Shown in pieces: positions 16,281 through 24,270 of a stretch of 64,000 nucleotides of DNA. The translations under genes and the position numbers were made by a program. The notes under the pieces are model-generated. The model ran no database searches. It was not told where the DNA came from and worked only from the letters and a program-made list of their open reading frames with translations. Numbering within the stretch: position 1 is the stretch's first letter; every line of letters starts with the position of its first letter. Origin of the DNA: QHXM01 sp032160165 (GTDB lineage: Bacteria > Acidobacteriota > Blastocatellia > Pyrinomonadales > Pyrinomonadaceae); NCBI GenBank assembly GCA_032160165.1, contig JAVHWA010000042.1, positions 1-64,000 on the forward strand, given 5' to 3'.

Positions 16281-17957
16281 GTGCGAATACTTGACGTGGA
16301 TCTTTACTACATTCAGCCAATAAAGACTGAGCGCTGTGTGCACACCGTTTTCATTTGCCTGGTGCTCATCCTCTCGTGTGCGGCGGATGCCCGTGGCCTT
16401 GCGCAGTTGAATCAAAGCGTCATACCGGCCCCCGCACAGGCCTTGCTTCCCATTCACCTGCCGGACACGAGCGACTTGGAGCAGGAAGTTCGGGCACAAC
16501 TAGACTCCGCGCAGAATGCGCTCAAAGCCGCTACAAAGGCCCTCGGCACGCCCGCAGAGAAACTAGCCGAAGCCTACGGGACGATGGGTGAACTCTATCA
16601 GGCGTATTCTCTTCTTACTCCGGCCATGGAGTGCTACACCAACGCCTCCCGTCTCGCACCCAAGGAGTTCCGATGGATCTATCTGCTGGGAAAACTATAC
16701 GAGCGACAGGATGAGATTCAGAAAGCAATCGGCGCGTATACCCGCGCGGTCAGTCTGCGTGCGGACTATCTGCCACTGCTCGTGAGCCTGGGAAATGTTT
16801 ACCTACAACGTAACCAACTGGAAGAGGCGGAGCAGTTCTTCAATCGCGCGATTGAATTCGACGAAGCCAGCGCTGCAGCGCAATATGGGCTCGGGCAAGT
16901 AGCGCTATCGAAGCGTCGCTATCGAGATGCAATCAAATACCTCGAGCGAGCACTGACACTCGCGCCGGAAGCCAATCGGATTCACTACGCCCTCTCGATC
17001 GCTTACAAGGGCACCGGCGAGATAGAAAAAGTTCAATCGCAGCTTGTGCTCAGTGGTTCGGTAGGGGTTCGTGCCTCAGACCCGTTCGTCGACCGGCTTC
17101 TTGATCTAGTCAAAGGAGCCCGCCTTCATTTGAGTCGCGGCAGGGCTGCGCTGGAAGCGCAGAGATACTCGGATGCAGCGACCGAGTTTCGCAAAGCCAT
17201 CCTTGAGCAGCGGGATAGTATTCCCGCACACTTCAATCTGGGCGCAGCTCTATCACAGACTGGTGACCTGCGCGGAGCAATTTCTGAATTCGAAGAAACA
17301 CTTCGCCTCGACCCCAACCATACAAACGCACATTACAACCTGGGTCTGCTGCTCGCACAGCAAGATCAACATGAAGGAGCGATTAAACAGCTGCGGTTCG
17401 TAATCACCGCATCGCCCGGCGATAGCAATGCCAGGCTGTTGCTTGCGCAGGAGCTGGTCAAACTACATCTGCCGGACCAGGCGGATGTTGAGTTCTTGAC
17501 GGTATTGAAGGCTGAGCCGGAGAACGAGAGTGCGCTGGTGGGTCATGCCAACATTCTTGTGGGACACAGGAATTATGTTGAGGCGCTATCGGCGCTGAAC
17601 AACGCGCACGCGCGGTCCCCGCAAAATCTACTCACCACGGCGACGCTGGCGTTCCTGTTGGCCGCATCTCCGCAAGTTGAGCTGCGCGACGGCAAACGTG
17701 CGCTCGAACTCGCGCGATCGGTTTATGAAGCTACAGCCGCGATCAACCACGGTGCGCTGGTAGCGATGGCCCTGGCTGAGCTGGGACGGTGCGACGAAGC
17801 CGCCGCCTTGATTAGTCAATTAATCATGAATGCATCGGCGGTTGAGCGCGCCGATGTTATCCACAAACTCCAAGCTGACAGGCGACGATATGAAACGGCG
17901 AGACCCTGTCGTCCGATGGGTGACGCGACTATCTCGGATCAGACGCGAATAAGATAG
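16281..17957 (+). CDS. Secreted TPR-repeat protein partner of the CRTAC1-type gene
   Basis: 558 residues from a GTG at 16281 with TTAGAGG close upstream; an internal GTG near 16337 would begin directly at the signal peptide (VHTVFICLVLILSCAADA) and is an alternative. The mature protein is nearly all tetratricopeptide repeats, at least nine, for example AYTRAVSLRADYLPLLVSLGNVY, AAAQYGLGQVALSKRRYRDA and AHFNLGAALSQTGDLRGA. TPR arrays are protein-binding scaffolds. The gene starts 40 nt after the FG-GAP gene and is likely co-transcribed; this FG-GAP plus TPR pairing recurs in the phylum, suggesting one extracytoplasmic complex. No enzymatic domain is visible. Confidence 0.88.
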   Translation: MRILDVDLYYIQPIKTERCVHTVFICLVLILSCAADARGLAQLNQSVIPAPAQALLPIHLPDTSDLEQEVRAQLDSAQNALKAATKALGTPAEKLAEAYGTMGELYQAYSLLTPAMECYTNASRLAPKEFRWIYLLGKLYERQDEIQKAIGAYTRAVSLRADYLPLLVSLGNVYLQRNQLEEAEQFFNRAIEFDEASAAAQYGLGQVALSKRRYRDAIKYLERALTLAPEANRIHYALSIAYKGTGEIEKVQSQLVLSGSVGVRASDPFVDRLLDLVKGARLHLSRGRAALEAQRYSDAATEFRKAILEQRDSIPAHFNLGAALSQTGDLRGAISEFEETLRLDPNHTNAHYNLGLLLAQQDQHEGAIKQLRFVITASPGDSNARLLLAQELVKLHLPDQADVEFLTVLKAEPENESALVGHANILVGHRNYVEALSALNNAHARSPQNLLTTATLAFLLAASPQVELRDGKRALELARSVYEATAAINHGALVAMALAELGRCDEAAALISQLIMNASAVERADVIHKLQADRRRYETARPCRPMGDATISDQTRIR

Positions 17958-18023
17958 GTGTCCGCGGATAGGGACGCAAAAGTTAGAGGCGCTCGTCCCA
18001 TCTCAACTCACCGCCTTCGTCGA

Positions 18024-20006
18024 CTATGGCCGAGGCCTCGGATTGAGAGCCTCCGTGTTGTTGGCGCCGTTCGCTCGTGCCGAGTCTTGTCCGCCCTTTG
18101 ACATGCGGCCCAGACGGAACCGAACAAAAAAGTGATACGAAGTCGGGTTGTTGCCGTAAACGGAATCGAGCATGGCCGGCTTGGAGTAGAAGGTCACATC
18201 ACCTCCCAGCGCTACCGAGAATTTATCAGTCTCCCAAACGTCGCGAGCAGCGCCGAATGTGTAAGCCCCGATGCGGAACAGTGGGTGGCTGTCTGCGATG
18301 CCCAGACTAAGGCGCTCTGCACTATTCAACAGCCCGTTCTTATCTACCAGCTCCAGCCTGGTGTAGACATAGTTACGGCTCATGAACTGAAGGGTTGATT
18401 CCGCCGTGTAACCGTTTAAGGTCGCGGGCTGGTTATGATGGTTCTCACGATTTCGTCCCCAGATAAGTGTTGTCGCCCAATTTCCACGTGCCAGCGGCTT
18501 GTTATAGCTGATGGAGGCGGTGGTCCGCCTCACGTCGCCGGACTCCACGGCTTCCGGGTTCTTGAGCAGGCCATAGCTGACCTGCATCGCCCAGTTCCTG
18601 GTCGGCGCGAATGAGATGCGAGCCGAATGCGAGCTCCACGGATTGAACTCAAAGTTGTAACGATTCTCATCAGGCTCGCGCCCGTTGAAGACCGATCCTT
18701 CCACCTTGAACCAGCGATAAGTAAACCCTGTGGTAAACACCCCGAACGAGATATGAGTCGAATCCTGAAGGTGGTGAGCCAGCGGCGCAGCCGGGTTCTC
18801 GGCGGCGGACGCGCGGTGCATGAAAGCAGTAGGGCCGAGCGCGGGTTCTCCTGGAAAACCCAGGTATGCGAACCAGGACCCTCGTTCGCCAAGCGGCACT
18901 GAATACGAGGCGGATAAGGTCATGAAGAGATCGTGCGGGTGCTGTTTATCCAGAAGTGGCTGGCCTTTGTAAGTCTCGCCCGTCTGGAAGAGCTCGGGTG
19001 AACCGCCCGGCGAAAACGTAACAGGCTCCAGACTGAACATGCTGCGTAGGTCGAGCGTGCCGTGTCCAACTGGTCGCGATCCCATGGCCATTAGCCAGTT
19101 CTGCGATTCAAGCTTCGTTACTCCGCGAGGGCCGCCTTGGGCGTTGACACCTAATTTTGCTTCGCCGTGCACCATGACCATCCAGTCACCCTCCTGCCAG
19201 TGAAGCATGTGCATGGGAGTTGAAGCCGGCTGCCACGACGTGCCTGAGCCGGATCGCGAAGTGATCGTGCCGTTACTGCCTATCACCATGCCGGGCATGT
19301 TCATCCCTGCCATGGTCGATGGCTGTCCGCGTTCACTGGCAGTGTCCATGTTCATGTTCCCCATGGCGCCCGTGTTGTCGTGAGTAGCATGCGGATTCGC
19401 TTGTGTGGCAGTGGGTGTGCCCGAAGTCTGCGGCATTTCCATCCCGGGCATGTTGTCATGCGGCGACGGAGTCTGAGCCTGATCAGTCTTCGCATTTGTC
19501 GGAGTTGCCGGCATCTGCATTCCGGGCATACTCATATCCATCTTTTCAACCGGGATTACGGGCGACGCGGTGGTAGGCGGTGACGAAGTGGCCATCGGCA
19601 TGTGCATTCCCGGCATCGTCATGTCCATCGCCTGAGGCGAGACCGACGGCGCCACTGATGGCGAAGCTATCTCTGACGGCATTCCAGACATACCCGGCAT
19701 GTTCGTGTCCATCGTTTGGACGGGCGTCTTTTTCGACGGTGATGACGCTCGCGATGGGGAGGGCCTGCTCCTGCCCTTCATGTTCATCGCGCTCATGCCG
19801 CCTCTTTTTTGCGCCTGCTTTCTTCTAGCCACTGTCGATCTGGATCTGGATTTAGCATTGGCTTTGCGTTTACTTCCCATATTCATAGCGGGCATGTTCT
19901 GCATATCGTGCTGTGCCCATGCGGGCGCAGAAGCAACGCCCAGAAGCAGGCCAGCGATGGCGATGGCGCAAAACTTCGAGCGCAAATTTAACTTAAAACG
20001 ATTCAC
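18024..20006 (-). CDS. Met/His-rich outer-membrane protein, probable copper resistance
   Basis: GTG start at 20006 behind GGGAGG. After the signal peptide (AIAGLLLGVASAPAWAQ) residues 33-270 are low-complexity with many Met clusters: MPGM occurs repeatedly with flanking MxM (MDMTMPGMHMPM, MDMSMPGMQMP, NMPGMEMP), a pattern used for Cu(I) binding in CopA/CopB/PcoB-type proteins. Residues from about 300 on alternate aromatic and polar residues as in a beta-barrel (WFAYLGFPG, RISFAPTRNWAMQVSYG, YHFFVRFRLG) and contain KQHPHDLFM. This fits an outer-membrane copper-handling protein. The short upstream gene is also Met/His/Cys-rich and probably co-transcribed. Metal identity is inferred from composition; the barrel family is not one I can name exactly. 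Confidence 0.75.
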   Translation of the reverse strand: MNRFKLNLRSKFCAIAIAGLLLGVASAPAWAQHDMQNMPAMNMGSKRKANAKSRSRSTVARRKQAQKRGGMSAMNMKGRSRPSPSRASSPSKKTPVQTMDTNMPGMSGMPSEIASPSVAPSVSPQAMDMTMPGMHMPMATSSPPTTASPVIPVEKMDMSMPGMQMPATPTNAKTDQAQTPSPHDNMPGMEMPQTSGTPTATQANPHATHDNTGAMGNMNMDTASERGQPSTMAGMNMPGMVIGSNGTITSRSGSGTSWQPASTPMHMLHWQEGDWMVMVHGEAKLGVNAQGGPRGVTKLESQNWLMAMGSRPVGHGTLDLRSMFSLEPVTFSPGGSPELFQTGETYKGQPLLDKQHPHDLFMTLSASYSVPLGERGSWFAYLGFPGEPALGPTAFMHRASAAENPAAPLAHHLQDSTHISFGVFTTGFTYRWFKVEGSVFNGREPDENRYNFEFNPWSSHSARISFAPTRNWAMQVSYGLLKNPEAVESGDVRRTTASISYNKPLARGNWATTLIWGRNRENHHNQPATLNGYTAESTLQFMSRNYVYTRLELVDKNGLLNSAERLSLGIADSHPLFRIGAYTFGAARDVWETDKFSVALGGDVTFYSKPAMLDSVYGNNPTSYHFFVRFRLGRMSKGGQDSARANGANNTEALNPRPRP

Positions 20007-20143
20007 GATTCCCTCCCGAATGACTCAAAGGAGCAGAAAGTTGTGTGGGAGCGGCCGCTTTCTACTCAGCTCTAATTTATCTGTTTTGAGTGAACGCAGA
20101 TGTGCGCCTCAGCCAGGTATAACGCCGAGACGTTCGAGAAGGA

Positions 20144-20605
20144 CTAAATAAGGAAAACGCTGATTAAGACGTGCCGGGCGGTAGGGGCTTGAGGTGGAGC
20201 GTGCTGTCTCGTCAGGATCGGAGCAGCAAATGAACGGGTCTGAAAGGCAATAGGTGCAAGCGCCTGTTGAAGGATGACCCGGAGATTTCTCCTACCCTGG
20301 TCTACACCTTTGACAGCAACTATGGACGAGGTCGGATACTCAGACTTAGAGAAGCAGTGCGGGCATGATCCCATCGGGGGATCCACTGAATAAACTTCCG
20401 CTGTGGAGACTCCCGTCTCCGTCATGGGCATATCGCCCATCGCCCCCATCGCCATTGTTTCGTGCGATGAAGATGAGTGGTGCATCAGCTGCATGGGGCA
20501 GGAAGCCTTGACTTGCATTTGCGGACAGAGCGCCGCAGCGAGTACATGACTCCAACCGCTCACGAGGAGCAGAGAGATAACAGTGATGAGTAGTAGCCGC
20601 TTCAT
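20144..20605 (-). CDS. Small secreted Cys/His/Met-rich protein, probably copper-related
   Basis: 153 residues with a signal peptide (LLLITVISLLLVSGWSHVLAA), then ALCPQMQVKASCPMQLMHHSSSSHETMAMGAMGDMP, a Met/His cluster, a CPHC pair near residue 83, and a C-terminus with HAPPQAPTARHVLISVFLI. No named domain is recognised; the layout loosely recalls small periplasmic proteins found beside copper efflux genes. It lies 137 nt upstream of the Met-rich outer-membrane gene in the same direction, and the shared Met/His composition supports a joint role in copper binding or sensing. Function is inferred from composition and context only. Confidence 0.65.
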   Translation of the reverse strand: MKRLLLITVISLLLVSGWSHVLAAALCPQMQVKASCPMQLMHHSSSSHETMAMGAMGDMPMTETGVSTAEVYSVDPPMGSCPHCFSKSEYPTSSIVAVKGVDQGRRNLRVILQQALAPIAFQTRSFAAPILTRQHAPPQAPTARHVLISVFLI

Positions 20606-20710
20606 TGTGGTTTACAAACCGGCGTATTATCGCACGTCCGCACCACTCATAGCAATAATACAGCGCTAAGCGCGGCTTCGTCCCGGCTGATTCGAGAATG
20701 AGAGTGAGGA

Positions 20711-20812
20711 TTGAATCATTTGATCATTGTTTCATTGAGCCATTTGTTTCTAAGTATTCCGGTCGGTGATTGAAACAATGAATCAATGACTAAATGAATA
20801 GATGATTCAAAC
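20711..20812. repeat. Imperfect palindrome of iterated octamers (element E)
   Basis: Left arm 20711-20750 and right arm 20771-20810 are imperfect reverse complements (about three quarters of positions match by eye) around a 20-nt centre. Within the right arm a word of about 8 nt of type TnAATGAA recurs five times. It lies in the divergent spacer between the copper-type gene and nagZ. Confidence 0.6.
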
Positions 20813-20884
20813 CACCCATCAATTTACCAATTTGAATTCAGCAGTTAATATCCAGCGAGACCGGTAAACGAAGGGGCGAGCTGC

Positions 20885-22537
20885 TTGCACAACCACGACG
20901 AGTCCGAGCGCAATGAGTGGGTCGAGTCAACACTAAGCGAGATGACTCTCGAAGAACGGGTCGGCCAGCTCTTAATGCCGGACGTCTCGGGCGTACTTAT
21001 CCACGAGGAAAGCGAGCAGTTCGCGCGTCTCATCCACGCGATCGAGAAGCTATCGGTCGGCGGGTTCATTATCTTCAACGGTGATGCGCTCACTACCGCG
21101 GCGCTGACCAACCGCCTGCAATCCCGCGCAAAGTTTCCACTTCTCTTTGCTTCCGATTTCGAGGGCGGAGTTGGAATGCAGCTTCGCGGCGGCACTCGCC
21201 TGCCCCGCGCGATGGCCCTGGCCGCGACAGGCGACACGGAATCCGCCGCCGAGGCCGCTCGCATCACTGCCCGCGAAGGAAGAGCAATCGGCGTCCACGT
21301 CAACTTCTATCCGGTCCTCGACGTAAACAATAATCCCGCCAATCCAATCATCAACACGCGCGCATTCAGCGACAACCCCGAGACGGTCGCCAACTGGGGC
21401 GCCGCATTCATACGCGCCGCCCAGGACGAAGGACAGATCGCAACCGCCAAACACTTTCCTGGTCACGGCGACACCGCTCTCGATTCACATATTCTGCTTC
21501 CAGTACTCGACGCTACGCGCGCGCGATTAGAGCATGTCGAGCTTCCTCCTTTTCGATCCGCCGTTCAGCGCGGCGTGCGAGCTTTGATGACGGCGCACAT
21601 CGCGGTGCCGGCGCTGGAAGACGGCTTCCCTCGCATGAGGCCTGCCACTTTCTCGCCCCCTATTGTCGATGGAATACTTCGCCGAGAGATGAAGTTCGAC
21701 GGCCTGATTTTTTCCGATGCGCTCAACATGGGAGCTGTGGCCGATCTGTATGAGATCGGAGAAGCTGCGGTTCTCGCGATCGAGGCGGGTTGTGACGTCG
21801 CGCTCTACTCGGCCGATGTCGTTCGCAGTCACGAGGCACTCTGCGATGCTGTCACCTCGGGCCGCATCGCACGTGAACGCATAGATCAATCGGTTCGTCG
21901 GGTTCTTCAGGCGAAGGCGTGGTGCGGGCTCCACACCGAACGAATGGTTTCGTTGGACGGCGTCTGGGACGTCGTCGGGAGTCCATCGCATGCTTCCACC
22001 TCTCGCGAACTATTCGAGCGAGCGGTCACGCTGATACGCGACCCGCTCGGACTTCTGCCGCTCGCGCTGGACAGTCGACGCGTGGCGGCGGTCATCTTGA
22101 AAGATGCCGTGCCGGTCTGGGCCCACGCTTTACGCGAGCCTGCCGGTTCGCGGTTTTCGAAGGAGCTTCAATCGCGGTATCGCGCGCGGCTGGTCGAATC
22201 GAGCGCCGATGCTTCGAACGTCGAACAGGTACTTGCGGGCGTTCATGATTGCGACATCGCGCTGGTGGCCGTCTGCGCGCGCGTAGCCGCGTACAAAGGC
22301 AGCGTCGCCCTGGGGCAGGCCCATGCTGAGGTACTGCGCGCCCTCGGCGAGGCGGGTATCCCTATGATCGTTACCGTCTTCGGTAATCCATATGTTCTTC
22401 CGGGAATGCCTGAGCGAGCGACAACACTGCTGACATTTGAGTCGGCAGTCGAATCCGAGGATGCGGCCGTTCGCGTGATTGCGGGAGAAGTACCCGCGCT
22501 CGGACGGTCACCGGTGAAGTTGCCAATGGCGAGTTGA
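20885..22537 (+). CDS. nagZ: Glycoside hydrolase family 3, beta-N-acetylglucosaminidase NagZ type
   Basis: 550 residues from a TTG start with GAAGGGG about 9 nt upstream. The GH3 TIM barrel (about 15-340) carries the NagZ signature KHFPGHGDTALDSH, whose Asp-His loop is the acid/base element of this subgroup, and IFSDALNMGAV, whose Asp is the nucleophile. LLFASDFEGGVGMQLRGGTRLP is also typical. A C-terminal alpha/beta domain (about 370-550, VILKDAVPVWAHALRE, IALVAVCARV) makes it resemble the two-domain Bacillus enzyme rather than the one-domain E. coli NagZ. The reaction removes GlcNAc from peptidoglycan fragments during recycling. Its stop codon lies 16 nt before the first cassette-like ORF. 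Confidence 0.93.
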   Translation: MHNHDESERNEWVESTLSEMTLEERVGQLLMPDVSGVLIHEESEQFARLIHAIEKLSVGGFIIFNGDALTTAALTNRLQSRAKFPLLFASDFEGGVGMQLRGGTRLPRAMALAATGDTESAAEAARITAREGRAIGVHVNFYPVLDVNNNPANPIINTRAFSDNPETVANWGAAFIRAAQDEGQIATAKHFPGHGDTALDSHILLPVLDATRARLEHVELPPFRSAVQRGVRALMTAHIAVPALEDGFPRMRPATFSPPIVDGILRREMKFDGLIFSDALNMGAVADLYEIGEAAVLAIEAGCDVALYSADVVRSHEALCDAVTSGRIARERIDQSVRRVLQAKAWCGLHTERMVSLDGVWDVVGSPSHASTSRELFERAVTLIRDPLGLLPLALDSRRVAAVILKDAVPVWAHALREPAGSRFSKELQSRYRARLVESSADASNVEQVLAGVHDCDIALVAVCARVAAYKGSVALGQAHAEVLRALGEAGIPMIVTVFGNPYVLPGMPERATTLLTFESAVESEDAAVRVIAGEVPALGRSPVKLPMAS

Positions 22538-22553
22538 TAATTGAAACGAAGCG

Positions 22554-22892
22554 ATGCTCGAGATGACCATTGATCGGATACGAGAAGTTGTTGAGGCAAC
22601 TTACAAAGAGTGTTTCGAAGATTACGTTGGACTGTGGGAGATACCGGCGCAATTCGAACAACTCCATGGCATTGGCGACGAACGACTGCGTCGCGTCGAA
22701 TCTTTCAAAGTGATAGAGCGGTTGCTTCGCTTGCCTGCTATCGGAGTCGGGCAGTTCCGTCCCCATGAAGCGGTATTTGATTTTTGGAATCTTTCGCCAG
22801 TTGAGGCGCTCGACAGAATTGCTTCAGAATGGGACGAACTCGGACATGAACCGAGTTTGGGAGAGATCGCATGGTTCACGTCACGGGATTGA
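22554..22892 (+). CDS. Hypothetical protein of an apparent integron cassette (112 aa)
   Basis: Not recognised. The product begins MLEMTIDRIREVVEATYKEC and includes FDFWNLSPVEALDRIASEWDELG and a final GEIAWFTSRD. It is predicted mostly helical, soluble, with no signal peptide or membrane segment. An internal ATG at 22563 is possible; no strong ribosome binding site marks either. The stop codon is only 15 nt before the attC-like site at 22908-23014, the usual geometry of a gene in an integron cassette, where most ORFs lack known homologues. Its 5' end is 16 nt after nagZ, so the upstream border of the cassette is not defined. Confidence 0.65.
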   Translation: MLEMTIDRIREVVEATYKECFEDYVGLWEIPAQFEQLHGIGDERLRRVESFKVIERLLRLPAIGVGQFRPHEAVFDFWNLSPVEALDRIASEWDELGHEPSLGEIAWFTSRD

Positions 22893-22907
22893 TGTTGCGA
22901 CCCCGCA

Positions 22908-23014
22908 ATCCAACAAAGCTTGCAGCTGACGGCGCGATGCGTGCTTCTCAAGTAAACTCCTTCTTCGTAAATTGAAGGCTGATCGCGCGCCGAAGCTGAA
23001 GGCCAGCGTTGCGC
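22908..23014. other. attC: attC-like integron recombination site 1 (107 nt)
   Basis: The left end ATCCAAC (22908-22914) fits RYYYAAC fully. The right end GTTGCGC (23008-23014) fits GTTRRRY except one base. The arms 22911-22938 and 22982-23011 are imperfect inverted repeats, with matching blocks CAAC, TTgCAGCT/TTCAGCT, CGGCG and CGAT; the extra unpaired G in the left arm is what attC extrahelical bases look like. The centre is a variable loop. Length and design match site 2 exactly, and the site lies right behind a short ORF. Confidence 0.8.
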
Positions 23015-23071
23015 GTGCCAACCTATGGAATCGATTGACCGTATCGGGAATCAATGTTTATATTCAACGGC

Positions 23072-23260
23072 ATGAGCGCAGGAAATATCAAAGAAGAGGC
23101 AAGACGATTGTTGGAGAGTTTGCCCGATGATCTGACCTGGGATCAGTTAATGCACGAAATTTATGTGCGGCAGTCGATTGAGGGTGGCTTGGCCGATAGC
23201 AAAGCTGGCAAGACCGTTGATGTGACGGAAGTGCGGGAGCGATTCGGGCTACCATCGTGA
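23072..23260 (+). CDS. Antitoxin of a RelE/ParE-type toxin-antitoxin pair
   Basis: 62 residues from the ATG at 23072 (an in-frame ATG at 23054 adds six residues). The sequence MSAGNIKEEARRLLESLPDDLTWDQLMHEIYVRQSIEGGLADSKAGKTVDVTEVRERFG is typical of the small acidic antitoxins paired with ParE toxins: a helical N-terminus, IYVRQSIEGGLADSKAGK, then a short C-terminal helix that wraps the toxin. The stop overlaps the toxin start (GTGA), so both are translated together. The pair is bounded by two attC-like sites and forms one cassette, consistent with the known enrichment of toxin-antitoxin genes in sedentary integrons. Confidence 0.87.
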   Translation: MSAGNIKEEARRLLESLPDDLTWDQLMHEIYVRQSIEGGLADSKAGKTVDVTEVRERFGLPS

Positions 23261-23553
23261 AGGTCCTCTGGACAGAATCGGCACTCGCTCAGCTTCAAGC
23301 AATACATGATTATGTTGCTCAGTCCTCACCGGAATACGCTCTCCGGATTATTGATCGCTTAACGGCTCGCTCAATTCAAATTGCGACGTTTCCCGTTTCA
23401 GGTCGAATGGTTCCTGAGTATGACCTGAATGACGTGCGGGAAGTGATCGAAGGGTCCTATCGAATTATCTATTTAATCGACTCTGGACAGCAGAAAATTG
23501 AGGTGCTAGCTGTAATCCACAGCTCCCGCGAGCAACTTCCGCCTTTAGGATGA
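23257..23553 (+). CDS. RelE/ParE-family toxin
   Basis: 98 residues from a GTG at 23257 that overlaps the antitoxin stop by four bases. Family marks are the opening VLWTESALAQLQAIHDYVAQSSPEYA, the turn TFPVSGRMVPEY, then VREVIEGSYRIIYLID and EVLAVIHSSREQLP, which form the beta-sheet core with the conserved Arg/Tyr of ParE-like proteins. ParE members poison gyrase, RelE members cut mRNA at the ribosome. The sequence looks nearer ParE (YRIIYLI, HSSR), but the target is not certain. The stop is 18 nt before attC-like site 2. Confidence 0.92.
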   Translation: MKVLWTESALAQLQAIHDYVAQSSPEYALRIIDRLTARSIQIATFPVSGRMVPEYDLNDVREVIEGSYRIIYLIDSGQQKIEVLAVIHSSREQLPPLG

Positions 23554-23571
23554 GTGAGTAGAATCGGCCAC

Positions 23572-23678
23572 TCCCAACAAAGCCTTGCAGCCGACGGCGC
23601 GATAACTTGGCTCTCAACTCACCTTTTCCTTCAGCTAGAATGTTAATCGCGCGCCGCCGCTTAGGCGCAGCGTTAACC
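23572..23678. other. attC: attC-like integron recombination site 2 (107 nt)
   Basis: The left end TCCCAAC (23572-23578) and right end GTTAACC (23672-23678) each fit the attC boxes with one mismatch. The arms 23575-23603 and 23646-23675 pair imperfectly. It shares the outer blocks CAACAAAGC, TTGCAGC, GACGGCGCGAT and ATCGCGCGCCG with site 1 and has the same total length, while the loop differs. It closes the toxin-antitoxin cassette, which would span about 23009-23672 if recombination occurs between G and TT. Confidence 0.8.
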
Positions 23679-23779
23679 GCTGGTTTTCACTGTGCGTAAG
23701 GAGTAAAACCGGAACGCTCGGGCCACGCTGACGTGTTAACTTCTGCAGCAGCAAAAAGCTTAAAAAGGAGCACAACCTC

Positions 23780-24265
23780 ATGCGCAAAACGAAATTCGTT
23801 TTAATCGTCAGTCTTCTACTTTTCTCTGTCCCGGTCGCCCCTGCTCAGCAGCAAAAGATTCCAGTCGCGCTTGAGTCTGAGTATCGCATCCGACGCAGGG
23901 CGATAGACGTAGTCCTACCTGAATACCCGGAAGAGGCGAAGGCTGTAGGCGCTCAAGGACTGGTCATCGTAGCGGTACATTTTGAGAGAGACGGCACATA
24001 CGATGGTATGAAAGTAGCGATGTCCCCTCACCCTTCCATTACAGATGCGGTTGACGCTTCGCTCCGGCAGTGGAGAGTCATGCCCGTCAATAAGACAGGC
24101 GATTACCGCCTTCAGGGGGAGCTACGCTTTCGCTTTGTCATCGAAGGCCGGGAGTACCGTGTTGAGATACTGCCCGACGAAGAACAGAGGCGAACCAGCC
24201 CACAATATAGGCGAATCGATGTGGGGTTTCGGCGCTCGTGGAGTAAGCAAGACTGGGAAGATTAG
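23780..24265 (+). CDS. Secreted TonB C-terminal-domain-like protein
   Basis: 161 residues with AAGGAG at good spacing and a signal peptide (TKFVLIVSLLLFSVPVAPAQ). The mature part is a single TonB_C-like domain: VVLPEYPEEAKAVGAQGLVIVAVHF (compare PxYPxxAxxxGxxGxVxVxV), DGTYDGMKVAMSPHPSITDAVDASLRQW, and a strand ending LRFRFVIEG. There is no N-terminal membrane anchor of normal TonB form and no Pro-rich spacer, so it is probably a periplasmic relative rather than a true energy transducer. It is the first gene after the cassette region and is followed at once by the large palindrome. Confidence 0.8.
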   Translation: MRKTKFVLIVSLLLFSVPVAPAQQQKIPVALESEYRIRRRAIDVVLPEYPEEAKAVGAQGLVIVAVHFERDGTYDGMKVAMSPHPSITDAVDASLRQWRVMPVNKTGDYRLQGELRFRFVIEGREYRVEILPDEEQRRTSPQYRRIDVGFRRSWSKQDWED

Positions 24266-24270
24266 AGTTG

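Noticed and set aside
17963..18000. Terminator between the TPR gene and the Met-rich gene
   Set aside because: Only a 6-bp GGGACG/CGTCCC stem with a long loop is present, too weak to claim.
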